A stretch of DNA of 8,013 nt from an uncultured Oribacterium sp. (GCA_934279105.1 CAKQWR010000092.1:1-8013), one strand, 5' to 3'; numbered from the stretch's first letter, positions 1 through 6,807 are shown. Notes: generated by a model not told the origin, from the letters alone. Numbers and translations: made by a program.

Positions 1-168
1 GCCTAGTGCCGCTTAGGGTTCCTGGCTTAGATTTTACCGGTCTCGTAGTACTGTGCTTCCGGCTGTTGTCCGCCGAGTCACGAGTGAACAGTAGCACTTA
101 CACAACTGCTCAGGCGTGACGATTCTCCATGCCATGCCTGAGTACGTAATATATGACTATAACCGTAC
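1..168. other. Unassigned GC-rich spacer downstream of the transporter gene
   Basis: This stretch holds no gene I can recognise. It is about 51% G+C by hand count (about 55% in the first 120 bp), clearly richer than the two AT-rich spacers elsewhere in the window. Reading frame 3 of the plus strand stays open from the left edge to a TGA at 117-119 (38 codons), but the peptide resembles no family I know. On the minus strand an ATG frame of about 33 codons lacks a ribosome site. Inverted repeats are present: CTCAGGC at 109-115 with GCCTGAG at 136-142, and AGTACG at 141-146 with CGTACT at 164-169, the latter overlapping the transporter stop codon. Neither has a T-tract, so neither is a normal intrinsic terminator. 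It could be the edge of a gene, a structured RNA, or plain spacer. Confidence 0.4.
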
Positions 169-1059
169 TTACAGAACCTGCGCGATGATGACCGCTGCAA
201 ATACGATGACGCATCCGATGAGTTCCTGCATCGACAGCGTCTGATGAAGAATCAGGAAACCACCCACAACTGAAAATACCGATTCGAGTGACATAAGAAG
301 CGATGCGATCGTCGGATCCGTATTCTTCTGCGCAAGCACCTGCAGCGTATATCCAACTGCGGTCGACATCACACCTGCATATAGAATCGATGGCATCGCA
401 CCGATGATTCCATCGATATTCGGACTTTCAAATAGAATCATACCGACGAGTCCGATCAGGGCTGCAAAAAAGAACTGTATATTTGAAAGTCTTACCGGAT
501 TCACCTTCTCAGAGAAATGATCAACCGAAATAATCTGGAAAGAAAAAAGCAGGGCACAGAGGCTCACCATCGCATCTCCCCTCTCGATATTCATGCCACC
601 ATGCATACTGATGAGATAAAGACCGACCAGTGCCAGCGTCACACTCAGCCATATCGTCTTCTTCGGTTTCTTTCCTATAAAAAAGCCGAGCAGTGGCACG
701 ATAACTACATAACAGGCGGTAATAAATCCAGCCTTTCCGGCAGAGGTCGTCTGCATACCGATCTGCTGTGTGATACTCGCACAGCCCAGGCATAAACCAC
801 AGGCAGCTCCGCCGATCAGCACATCCTTTTTATATTTCTTCTCTTCTACAGCAGCTGGCAACGAAGCACGATAGTTCTTCTCCGAAAATGCAGACATCGG
901 AAGAAGAAGAATCGCTGCGATGATAAATCGAGTGAACACGAAGGTCCATGGCCCGACATAATTCATGCCCACACTCTGAGCAACAAATGCAAATCCCCAG
1001 ATAATCGCCGTCATTAAGAGCAGAAAATTGGAAATGAATGCAATACGATTTTTCTTCAT
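169..1059 (-). CDS. DMT superfamily (EamA-type) membrane transporter
   Basis: A 296-residue integral membrane protein of the drug/metabolite transporter superfamily, with the usual two-EamA-domain size of about 300 residues. Hydrophobic segments run the whole length and fit ten helices. The first half starts with a short basic N-terminus (MKKNR), then the family-typical AIIWGFAFVAQ stretch at residues 18-28. The second repeat begins around residue 160, and its last helices carry ASLLMSLESVFSVVGGF (residues 252-268), the motif usual near the end of EamA proteins. It probably moves a small metabolite or amino acid across the cytoplasmic membrane; the substrate cannot be read from sequence. The start is supported by AAGGGAG nine bases upstream. 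The protein ends directly after the last hydrophobic helix (residue 296), with almost no cytoplasmic tail. It has its own spacer and promoter-like signals, so it is probably not part of the rsmG operon. Confidence 0.88.
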   Translation of the reverse strand: MKKNRIAFISNFLLLMTAIIWGFAFVAQSVGMNYVGPWTFVFTRFIIAAILLLPMSAFSEKNYRASLPAAVEEKKYKKDVLIGGAACGLCLGCASITQQIGMQTTSAGKAGFITACYVVIVPLLGFFIGKKPKKTIWLSVTLALVGLYLISMHGGMNIERGDAMVSLCALLFSFQIISVDHFSEKVNPVRLSNIQFFFAALIGLVGMILFESPNIDGIIGAMPSILYAGVMSTAVGYTLQVLAQKNTDPTIASLLMSLESVFSVVGGFLILHQTLSMQELIGCVIVFAAVIIAQVL

Positions 1060-1125
1060 AATTGTAGACTCCCTTTACCCTTTACATTTATACTCCATAC
1101 TCGCATAGAGTTCTTTGTTTCTATC

Positions 1126-1131
1126 ATTATA
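1126..1131 (-). promoter_or_regulatory. Candidate -10 box for the transporter gene
   Basis: The minus strand reads TATAAT, a perfect SigA -10 hexamer, about 66 bp before the transporter start codon. No good -35 hexamer is found at 16-18 bp spacing (AATAAA at 17 bp), so the promoter may be weak or need an activator. Spacers of this kind are AT-rich, so a chance match is possible. Confidence 0.45.
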
Positions 1132-1134
1132 AAT

Positions 1135-1173
1135 AATCGTTCAGAATATTTATTACAAATATACTGAACGATT
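1135..1173. promoter_or_regulatory. Long inverted repeat, operator-like, upstream of the transporter gene
   Basis: Arms AATCGTTCAG (1135-1144) and CTGAACGATT (1164-1173) pair perfectly. Inside them, after one A-A mismatch, ATATTT (1146-1151) pairs with AAATAT (1157-1162) around a 5-nt centre ATTAC. The dyad is centred at 1154 and ends 3 bp before the TATAAT at 1126-1131, so it covers where a -35 element would be. That placement suits a repressor or activator site for the transporter. The alternative is a second, tandem terminator for the rsmG operon; on the minus strand it is followed only by ATTTATAATG, a poor T-tract. On the plus strand it is followed by a run of T, but no plus-strand gene ends here. 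Confidence 0.55.
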
Positions 1174-1199
1174 TTTATAATTCTTACCAAACATAAGAA

Positions 1200-1223
1200 T
1201 AAACTGTCAAAGATGGCAGTTTA
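1200..1223 (-). terminator. Probable intrinsic terminator of the mnmE-mnmG-rsmG operon
   Basis: A 9-bp stem, TAAACTGTC (1200-1208) with GGCAGTTTA (1215-1223) including one T-G wobble, closes a 6-nt loop. It lies 25 bp past the rsmG stop. On the minus strand the stem is followed by TTCTTATGTTT, a T-rich but interrupted tract. Position and shape suit transcription termination after rsmG; the imperfect T-tract lowers confidence. Confidence 0.6.
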
Positions 1224-1248
1224 CTCTTCTCGTCTTATAGATTCATGT

Positions 1249-1998
1249 TCATTTCAGCGGATCCTTCGCCGGTGTCCCAGCCTTTCTCGGATACGCCTTC
1301 GGTGTTTCCTTCGCTTTTCGGATAGTGATCAATGATCTCCGTATATCCGACTCCGGAAGCATGTATTCGACCTCCTGCTCCAGCTTTCCACCGAGCTTTC
1401 GAATGGCTGCTTCGGAAGCCTTCAGCTCCTCAACGACCTCGCCAGATTTATATGCGATGAAATAACCATCCTTCTTCACAAATGGAAGGTCATATTCGGC
1501 CAATGTTGACATGTTTGCCACTGCCCTCGAAGTCGAGAAATCGAAACTCTCACGAAGCATCTTCTGATGTCCGAGATCTTCCGCTCTTCCGTGAATCGTT
1601 TCGACATCCTGAAGTCCCAGTTTCGTAATTACTTCCTCGAGGAAACGAAGTCTCTTCTGCAGCGAATCGCTTAAGGTCACCTTCAACTCCGGAAATACGA
1701 TTTTCAGTACCAGTCCCGGAAAACCCGCACCGGTTCCGACGTCAATCAGTGTTTTTCCACTCAATGTTTCACGTGAAACATTTTCATTTTTCACGACGGC
1801 TTTTACGATAGCCATCGAATCGATGAAGTGTTTTGTTACGACCTCCGATTCTTCGGTGATGGCCGTCAGGTTCATCACCTTATTGGTTTCTACCAGCATC
1901 TCGTAATATGTAAATAACTGTTCCATCTGTGCTTCGCTGAGGCATATACCAAGTGCCTCTGCCTGCTCTTTCAGTCGATTATAAAATGTATCGGTCAT
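1249..1998 (-). CDS. rsmG: 16S rRNA (guanine527-N7)-methyltransferase RsmG (GidB)
   Basis: A 249-residue protein, close to the usual length of about 240. RsmG transfers a methyl group from S-adenosylmethionine to N7 of G527 in the 530 loop of 16S rRNA; loss of the enzyme is a known route to low-level streptomycin resistance. The N-terminal helical part carries YYEMLVETNKVMNLTAI (residues 31-47), a family signature. The SAM-binding motif LIDVGTGAGFPGL is at residues 84-96 and the acidic strand end LSD at 109-111. The SRAVANMSTL stretch (157-166) and KSGEVVEEL (184-192) are also typical. The last 20 residues are a basic, proline-containing tail. The start is set by AAGGAG four bases upstream, overlapping the mnmG stop, with a 9-bp gap from mnmG, so it is co-transcribed. 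Residues 73-79 (NVSRETL) are encoded by an embedded parS site. Identification is secure. Confidence 0.97.
   Translation of the reverse strand: MTDTFYNRLKEQAEALGICLSEAQMEQLFTYYEMLVETNKVMNLTAITEESEVVTKHFIDSMAIVKAVVKNENVSRETLSGKTLIDVGTGAGFPGLVLKIVFPELKVTLSDSLQKRLRFLEEVITKLGLQDVETIHGRAEDLGHQKMLRESFDFSTSRAVANMSTLAEYDLPFVKKDGYFIAYKSGEVVEELKASEAAIRKLGGKLEQEVEYMLPESDIRRSLITIRKAKETPKAYPRKAGTPAKDPLK
1765..1780. promoter_or_regulatory. parS: parS centromere-like site inside rsmG
   Basis: The 16-bp sequence TGTTTCACGTGAAACA is a perfect palindrome and matches the Firmicute parS consensus TGTTNCACGTGAAACA. The palindrome extends two further bases on each side (1763-1782). ParB/Spo0J binds such sites, loads as a CTP-dependent clamp and spreads to nearby DNA, recruiting SMC and acting with ParA/Soj in chromosome segregation. 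The site lies within the rsmG reading frame and encodes Asn73 to Leu79, just before the SAM-binding motif. An origin-proximal location agrees with where parS sites cluster in this group. The assignment rests on an exact match plus the genomic setting. Confidence 0.93.
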
Positions 1999-2007
1999 GT
2001 TTCTCCT

Positions 2008-3930
2008 TTATGAACGAGTACGATAAGTTTCCAGATAAATCAGCAGTACAGAAATATCCGCCGGGTTTACGCCACTGATACGGCTTGCCATACCGATATT
2101 CTCCGGACGGATACGCTCCAACTTCTGGCGAGCTTCGATACGGAGATTTCCGACCTCTTCATATCGAATATCCTTCGGTATACGCTTATTCTCCATTCGA
2201 CGGAATCCCTCAACCTGCTGTTCCTGTCTTCGAATATATCCCTCATACTTGATTTCGATGCCGACTTCTTCACGCACACCGTACGGAAGTTCCGGTCTCT
2301 TCGGATCCAGTGGTTTCAGGCTCTCGTAATCCAGTTCCGGTCGTTTGATGAGCTCTGCAAGCGAAACACCGGAATTCAGTGCCGTTGACTGATGTTCCTC
2401 CATGAAGCGGTTGACTTCATCGCTGTTTCCGATAAATGTTTTCCGCAGGCGCTCCTCTTCGAGATCGATCATTCTTCTCTTTTCTACGGTCTTTTCATAC
2501 TCTTCATCCGATACGAGCCCGATCTCATGACCGATTTTCCGAAGACGAAGATCTGCATTATCCTGACGTAACAGAAGTCGATACTCCGCACGGCTCGTCA
2601 TCATACGATACGGCTCTGTACTTTCCTTCGTTACGAGATCGTCAATCAGTACACCGATATACGCTTCTGAGCGATCCAGCACCACCGGTTCACGATGAAG
2701 TATCTGCATGGCGGCATTGACACCGGCCATAAATCCCTGTACAGCTGCTTCCTCATAACCGGAAGAACCATTAAACTGTCCGCCGGCGAAAAGTCCGTCG
2801 ATACTCATAAACTCGAGATTTGAGCGAAGCTGGGTCGCATCGATGCAGTCATATTCGATGGCATAGGCATTTCGAACGATATGAACATGCTCGAAGCCCT
2901 TCATCGAGTGATACATCTTATACTGTACATCTTCCGGCATGGAACTGGACATGCCACTCAGATACATCTCATTTGTATAAAGCCCCTCCGGCTCGATAAA
3001 GATCTGATGGCGGTTCTTATCCGGAAATTTCATAACTTTATCTTCGATGGACGGACAGTAGCGCGGGCCAACCCCCTGAATCGAACCGTTGTACATCGGG
3101 GAACGCTCGATATTCTCACGGATGATTTCATGGGTTTCTTCGTTTGTGTAAACCAGCCAGCAGTCTGCCTGCGGGCGCTGCACCTCTTCAAATGGTGTTG
3201 AGTAGGAGAACGGAATGACAGGTACATCTCCCTTCTGAACTTCAAACTGTGAGAAATCCAGTGTACGCTTATCAACACGTGCCGGTGTACCCGTTTTAAA
3301 CCGAAGCATACGTATCCCGTTTGCAATCAGAGAATCGGTCAGCTTCGTTGCTGCCTTAAATCCATTCGGACCGGTATGCTCGATGAGATCACCGGTCAGA
3401 CAGCGGGAATTCAGATATGTTCCGGTACAGAGAATAACTGCCTTTGCATGGTAAACAGCACCGGAGGTCGTACGAATACCGGTCACCTTCTTATGTGTTT
3501 TCCAGGCACTTTCCATAGCCGGATCCGGCACATCCTCTGTGATCAGCTCCGAAACCTCAGCCTGTCGAATCAGAAGATGCTCCTGATTTTCAAGCCGTTT
3601 CCGCATTTCATCCGTATATGCCTTCTTATCTGCCTGTGCACGAAGACTATGAACCGCCGGTCCCTTCGATTTATTCAGCATCTTCGACTGAAGAAATGTT
3701 TTATCGATAACCTTTCCCATCTCACCGCCGAGTGCATCCAGTTCGCGTACGAGGTGCCCCTTCGAACTACCACCGATATGCGGATTACATGGCATAAAGG
3801 CGATACTATCGGCACTCACCGTAAAGACCACGGTTTCCAGTCCGAGACGTGCCGTCGCAAGTCCTGCTTCACATCCGGCATGGCCGGCACCGACGACGAT
3901 CACATCATATGTCTCTTCTACAACTGACAT
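2008..3930 (-). CDS. mnmG: tRNA uridine-5-carboxymethylaminomethyl modification enzyme MnmG (GidA)
   Basis: A 640-residue FAD enzyme, near the usual length of about 630. With MnmE it adds the (carboxymethyl)aminomethyl group to C5 of the wobble uridine (U34) of several tRNAs, using methylenetetrahydrofolate and NADH. The Rossmann FAD motif GAGHAG is at residues 14-19, followed by the family block [18 protein letters not shown] (47-64) and [18 protein letters not shown] (85-102). KTGTPARVD is at 212-220. The two catalytic-type cysteines are visible as Cys48 and Cys292 (RYCPSIEDK). [14 protein letters not shown] (383-396) is the second FAD contact, with the helical MnmE- and tRNA-binding C-terminus after about 440. 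SSKG and [11 protein letters not shown] differ slightly from the Bacillus wording but keep the motifs. AGGAGA upstream supports the start; mnmE ends 22 bp before it. Confidence 0.97.
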   Translation of the reverse strand: MSVVEETYDVIVVGAGHAGCEAGLATARLGLETVVFTVSADSIAFMPCNPHIGGSSKGHLVRELDALGGEMGKVIDKTFLQSKMLNKSKGPAVHSLRAQADKKAYTDEMRKRLENQEHLLIRQAEVSELITEDVPDPAMESAWKTHKKVTGIRTTSGAVYHAKAVILCTGTYLNSRCLTGDLIEHTGPNGFKAATKLTDSLIANGIRMLRFKTGTPARVDKRTLDFSQFEVQKGDVPVIPFSYSTPFEEVQRPQADCWLVYTNEETHEIIRENIERSPMYNGSIQGVGPRYCPSIEDKVMKFPDKNRHQIFIEPEGLYTNEMYLSGMSSSMPEDVQYKMYHSMKGFEHVHIVRNAYAIEYDCIDATQLRSNLEFMSIDGLFAGGQFNGSSGYEEAAVQGFMAGVNAAMQILHREPVVLDRSEAYIGVLIDDLVTKESTEPYRMMTSRAEYRLLLRQDNADLRLRKIGHEIGLVSDEEYEKTVEKRRMIDLEEERLRKTFIGNSDEVNRFMEEHQSTALNSGVSLAELIKRPELDYESLKPLDPKRPELPYGVREEVGIEIKYEGYIRRQEQQVEGFRRMENKRIPKDIRYEEVGNLRIEARQKLERIRPENIGMASRISGVNPADISVLLIYLETYRTRS

Positions 3931-3952
3931 TCTCTTCTCCTATATCATTCTG

Positions 3953-5326
3953 TTATTTACCCATGCAGAATTTTGAAAAGATCTCATTCACAAGATCCTC
4001 CGATACCTGCTCACCGAGGATAAAACCAAGCTCTTCATACGCTCGCATGAGATCGATCGTATAGAAATCTTCCGGCATCGCCATCGAAATGGAGCGAAGC
4101 ACTTCTTCCAGTGCCTTCGCAGCTTCTGAAAGGCAGTACTTATGCCGTTCATTCGTGATGATAACCTGATCATTAAAACGAAGCTCTTCACGGAAAAACA
4201 TCTCTCGTATACGTTCTTCGAGAAGCTCCATACCGGTTTCCTGTTTCGCACTGATGGAAATTACCGGACGTCCTGTTTTCTCCTGAAGCTCCTGCTCAGA
4301 AATAACCGCCTGAAGGTCTGATTTATTCATCAATACGATACACTTTCGATCACCGAGCTCCTTGATGATCTTTTCATCGGATTCATCCAGCGGAACCGAC
4401 GCATCCACCACATAAATCAGAAGATCTGCATCCGACGCCGCTTTCAATGCACGCTCTACACCGATTTTCTCGACGGTATCCTCTGTAGAACGTATACCGG
4501 CAGTATCTACGATGGTCAAACTAACACCCTTCAGATTGATATGCTCTTCCAGGGTATCTCTCGTCGTGCCTGCGATATCGGTAACGATGGCACGATCTGA
4601 ACCGACAAGTGCATTCAGTAGTGAAGATTTACCAGCATTGGGTTTTCCTAGAATAACCGTACGAATACCTTCACGTAAACGACGACCATCGTCAGCACTT
4701 GCGATCAACTGTCGTATACCGGACAGAATCAGCTCGACATGCTCTTTTAAAGAATCTGTAAATCCATCGAGACTGATATGCTCCGGATCATCGAGCCCTG
4801 CCTCGATAAACGCATCATCTTCCAGAATCTGTGCTCGATAATTCTTGATTTCTCTTGAAACTGAACCACGTAACTGACGTACGGATGCTTTCAGCGCATT
4901 CTCGTTTTCTGATGTGATGATATCACCGACGGCCTCAGCCTCTGAAAGATCGATGCGACCATTTAAAAATGCACGTTTCGTAAATTCACCCGGCTCTGCC
5001 AGTCGTGCACCTGCCCGTACGACGACATCGAGAATTTTGCGCATCATGAGCACGCCACCATGACAGTCGATCTCTACCGTATGTTCACCAGTATACGAAC
5101 GTGGCGCCAGCATCGTCATTACAAGAACCTCATCGAGTGGCTCTTCTCCATCATAGAGAAATCCATATTTTATTCGATGTGTCTCCGAGATATCCACCGA
5201 TTGTCCGCTCTTCGAACGCACGAGCTTCGATACGATCGGAACCGCATCCGGTCCACTGACACGTATGATACCTATCCCGGATTCCACTGCAGCGGTTGCC
5301 AGTGCACAAATCGTATCCTCTCTCAT
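3953..5326 (-). CDS. mnmE: tRNA modification GTPase MnmE (TrmE/ThdF)
   Basis: A 457-residue GTPase, the usual family length of about 455-460. It works with MnmG on U34 of tRNA. The N-terminal folate-binding domain (1-118) starts MREDTICALATA and holds SGIGIIRVSGPDA (16-28) and EIDCHGG (85-91). A helical domain (119-215 and 385-457) flanks the Ras-like G domain: P-loop GKPNAGKSS (227-235), GTTRD (253-257), DTAG (274-277), NKSD (334-337) and SAK (359-361). The protein ends with the invariant CxGK, here CMGK (454-457), whose cysteine is needed for tRNA modification. I chose ATG at 5326 because a strong AAAGGAG lies five bases upstream and the family begins here. An in-frame GTG at 5383 would add 19 residues not seen in the family. 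It is the first gene of mnmE-mnmG-rsmG. Confidence 0.97.
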   Translation of the reverse strand: MREDTICALATAAVESGIGIIRVSGPDAVPIVSKLVRSKSGQSVDISETHRIKYGFLYDGEEPLDEVLVMTMLAPRSYTGEHTVEIDCHGGVLMMRKILDVVVRAGARLAEPGEFTKRAFLNGRIDLSEAEAVGDIITSENENALKASVRQLRGSVSREIKNYRAQILEDDAFIEAGLDDPEHISLDGFTDSLKEHVELILSGIRQLIASADDGRRLREGIRTVILGKPNAGKSSLLNALVGSDRAIVTDIAGTTRDTLEEHINLKGVSLTIVDTAGIRSTEDTVEKIGVERALKAASDADLLIYVVDASVPLDESDEKIIKELGDRKCIVLMNKSDLQAVISEQELQEKTGRPVISISAKQETGMELLEERIREMFFREELRFNDQVIITNERHKYCLSEAAKALEEVLRSISMAMPEDFYTIDLMRAYEELGFILGEQVSEDLVNEIFSKFCMGK

Positions 5327-5331
5327 CTTGG

Positions 5332-5338
5332 CTCCTTT
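5332..5338 (-). promoter_or_regulatory. Ribosome binding site that fixes the mnmE start
   Basis: The minus strand reads AAAGGAG, then CCAAG, then ATG at 5326. This strong site at ideal spacing marks 5326 as the start and argues against the upstream in-frame GTG at 5383, which has no purine-rich site in front of it. Confidence 0.85.
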
Positions 5339-5353
5339 CAGAAAAATGGACAG

Positions 5354-5362
5354 TTTTCCACA
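5354..5362 (+). promoter_or_regulatory. DnaA box-like site in the mnmE leader
   Basis: TTTTCCACA matches the DnaA box TTATCCACA at 8 of 9 positions. It sits about 28 bp before the mnmE start codon and downstream of the candidate promoter at 5386-5414, so bound DnaA could affect mnmE transcription. It has the same orientation as the perfect box at 5569-5577. Confidence 0.4.
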
Positions 5363-5385
5363 ATAATCACCATAAAACTCCACTT

Positions 5386-5414
5386 ATTCTAATAGCTAAA
5401 GCTACGATTTGCAA
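5386..5414 (-). promoter_or_regulatory. Candidate SigA promoter for the mnmE-mnmG-rsmG operon
   Basis: On the minus strand TTGCAA (5409-5414; 4 of 6 to TTGACA) and TAGAAT (5386-5391; 5 of 6 to TATAAT) are separated by exactly 17 bp. This would start transcription near 5379 and give a leader of about 50 nt before mnmE. A perfect TATAAT at 5482-5487 is an alternative further upstream, but its best -35 (TGTATC, 17 bp away) is poor. Confidence 0.5.
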
Positions 5415-5539
5415 GCCATTTACCCCACGTAAACTCGTGTGTTCTCACGCATTTCTGTACTTCTTTTCGATGATTGCTTAAATTATAAGAAGTTGAAGCA
5501 ATTTGATACAGCTTTCGCATATAAATAAATAACAAAAAT

Positions 5540-5562
5540 CCCGTATGCTCAACGCATACGGG
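5540..5562 (-). terminator. Intrinsic terminator after jag
   Basis: A perfect 9-bp stem, CCCGTATGC (5540-5548) with GCATACGGG (5554-5562), closes a 5-nt loop. On the minus strand it is followed at once by ATTTTTGTTATTTATTT, a good T-tract. It lies about 55 bp past the jag stop codon, so it ends the yidC-jag unit and separates it from mnmE. Confidence 0.9.
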
Positions 5563-5568
5563 ACGATG

Positions 5569-5577
5569 TTATCCACA
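5569..5577 (+). promoter_or_regulatory. Perfect DnaA box
   Basis: TTATCCACA is an exact match to the consensus DnaA binding sequence of Escherichia coli and Bacillus subtilis. It lies 6 bp beyond the jag terminator stem, in AT-rich DNA, in a block that is normally close to oriC. A single box is not an origin, and the main origin is expected to the right near dnaA. By chance a given 9-mer is expected about 0.06 times in this window counting both strands at equal base frequencies. Confidence 0.6.
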
Positions 5578-5616
5578 TTTGATGAATCATTATTCTGATT
5601 CGCAGATTCGTTTATT

Positions 5617-6807
5617 TCAGTTCTCTTCCGTCGTTGCAACGTCCTCAGTTACTGGTGTTTCTACAACTGTCGTTTCCACTACAGAATCTACCTTTTCCTG
5701 ACGCTTCTCATCCTGTGGATATGGCTTCCGATCCTTCTTCTTCATGTAAATAATGACATGACGGAATGGCTCTTCACCCTCGGAACGAGTCGTTACATAA
5801 CGATCATTCTGCAGTGCACTGTGAATGATACGACGCTCATACGGATTCATCGGCTCGAGTGCAACCGGCTTTCTGGAACGGCGAACCTTATAGGCGATGT
5901 TTCTCGCAAGGTTACGAAGCGTTGCCTCTCTTCTGGAACGATAATCCTCTGTATCAAGCTTTACACGGATGTAGTCATCCTTGTGCTCCTTGTTGATCAC
6001 AAGAGACGTCAGATACTGGAGAGAATCCAGGGTCTGTCCACGTTTTCCGATCAGGATACCCATATCCGGGCCTTCCATATTCAGAAGAAGTTCATTATTA
6101 GAATGATCGAAGGATGCACTGATATTGACATCCATATTCATTCCCTTCATAAGAGATGTGATGAATTCCTCTGCCTGCTTCTGCGCAGCGGCTGCTTCCT
6201 CTGCGGATACCGGCTTGATTTCATGTACCTTATGCTCCGGCTCCGGGGTATTCAGGATCGACATGTCCTTTACCTCATAACCGCCACGCGGATATCTTTT
6301 ACCGGATGGACGATCATTTCGACGATCCCCACGATCGTTGCGATCACGTCTCGGCCGACGCTCTCCACGGTCATTGCGATCACGACGCTCACGGTTTTCT
6401 GTACGAGCCGTGGTGCATTCCGTACCACGATGTGTCTCTGTCTTTACATTCTCTTCCTTTTTCGAGGAAGCTGTATCAACTGCAGACTTCTCTTCTGCAA
6501 CTGGTGCGGTTTTTTCCGTCGCAGCCTTACGTGGCTTCTCCGCCGGAACAGGGGCAGCCTTTTTCTCCGGGGCCTTACCGCTTGTGATATTATGAATCTC
6601 CTTCTCGAGACGCTCGAGATCAGACTTCTGAGAAGCTTCCTTTACGCCAGCCTCGATGATCCAAGGCTTCGCACCGATACCGAAAAGACCTGACTTACCT
6701 TCGACCAGGACAGTATAGTCCAGGCGATCAGACGTAATACCCAGCTGAATCAGGGCCTTCGTAATAGCTTCATCCTTCGTTTTGGCTGAAACTCTGATTT
6801 TATCCAT
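5617..6807 (-). CDS. jag: Jag/KhpB, KH-R3H single-stranded RNA-binding protein (SpoIIIJ-associated)
   Basis: A 396-residue protein, longer than Bacillus Jag (about 208) because of an extended linker. The Jag_N domain spans residues 1-55 and carries KSGLFGIGAKPW (38-49). A low-complexity linker (about 56-180) is first Ala/Lys/Glu-rich and then Arg/Asp-rich, with two copies of a 12-residue unit at 141-164. The KH domain (about 215-285) has the GxxG loop as GKRG (254-257). The R3H domain (about 286-356) has its R-x3-H as Arg325 and His329. A short acidic tail ends the protein. KhpB proteins bind RNA and, with KhpA, affect cell division and elongation in streptococci; the link to YidC/SpoIIIJ is mainly gene order. 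AGAGG lies six bases before the ATG, and yidC ends 11 bp upstream, so the two are co-transcribed. Confidence 0.96.
   Translation of the reverse strand: MDKIRVSAKTKDEAITKALIQLGITSDRLDYTVLVEGKSGLFGIGAKPWIIEAGVKEASQKSDLERLEKEIHNITSGKAPEKKAAPVPAEKPRKAATEKTAPVAEEKSAVDTASSKKEENVKTETHRGTECTTARTENRERRDRNDRGERRPRRDRNDRGDRRNDRPSGKRYPRGGYEVKDMSILNTPEPEHKVHEIKPVSAEEAAAAQKQAEEFITSLMKGMNMDVNISASFDHSNNELLLNMEGPDMGILIGKRGQTLDSLQYLTSLVINKEHKDDYIRVKLDTEDYRSRREATLRNLARNIAYKVRRSRKPVALEPMNPYERRIIHSALQNDRYVTTRSEGEEPFRHVIIYMKKKDRKPYPQDEKRQEKVDSVVETTVVETPVTEDVATTEEN
6316..6387 (-). repeat. 36-bp tandem repeat (two copies) in the jag linker
   Basis: Units 6352-6387 and 6316-6351 encode RRDRNDRGERRP and RRDRNDRGDRRN. 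At DNA level the cores at 6365-6384 and 6329-6348 differ at 2 of 20 bases. The unit count may vary between strains, as is common for in-frame repeats in disordered linkers. Confidence 0.8.

Larger units (their letters stand above)
5327..5616. other. AT-rich jag-mnmE spacer with terminator, promoter and DnaA boxes
   Basis: This 290-bp spacer has no gene. It separates two transcription units on the minus strand. In the direction of transcription it holds a small dyad GAATCA/TGATTC (5584-5601), a perfect DnaA box (5569-5577), the jag terminator (5540-5562), a lone TATAAT (5482-5487), a SigA-like promoter (5386-5414), a near-consensus DnaA box (5354-5362) and the mnmE ribosome site. I saw no known riboswitch in the mnmE leader. 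Confidence 0.8.

Noticed and set aside
109..142. Intrinsic terminator for the transporter gene formed by CTCAGGC/GCCTGAG
   Set aside because: The loop is 20 nt long and there is no T-tract on the minus strand after it.
1752..1759. A DnaA box next to parS (TTTTTCCACT)
   Set aside because: It differs from the consensus at two positions and is within coding sequence, so it is not supported.
3376..3927. A 183-codon open frame on the plus strand opposite mnmG
   Set aside because: It is wholly inside the well-supported mnmG gene in antisense, rich in Cys/His/Arg as such shadows are, with no family resemblance.
5327..5383. N-terminal extension of MnmE from a GTG at 5383
   Set aside because: The extension has no ribosome site, is not part of the family, and the ATG at 5326 has an excellent AAAGGAG at five bases.
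5327..5480. Riboswitch in the mnmE leader
   Set aside because: I compared the leader by eye with the core motifs of cobalamin, SAM, TPP, FMN, lysine, glycine, T-box and c-di-GMP elements and found none; only a tiny TAGC/GCTA hairpin is present.
5520..5601. A replication origin in the jag-mnmE spacer
   Set aside because: Only one perfect DnaA box, no dense box array and no DnaA-trio-like run were seen; dnaA is not in the window. The boxes are reported, but not as oriC.
5758..6693. A 311-codon open frame on the plus strand opposite jag
   Set aside because: It is the antisense shadow of a secure jag gene, is made of low-complexity Arg/Leu/Ser/Cys-rich sequence reflecting the repetitive linker, has no recognisable domain and no clear ribosome site.
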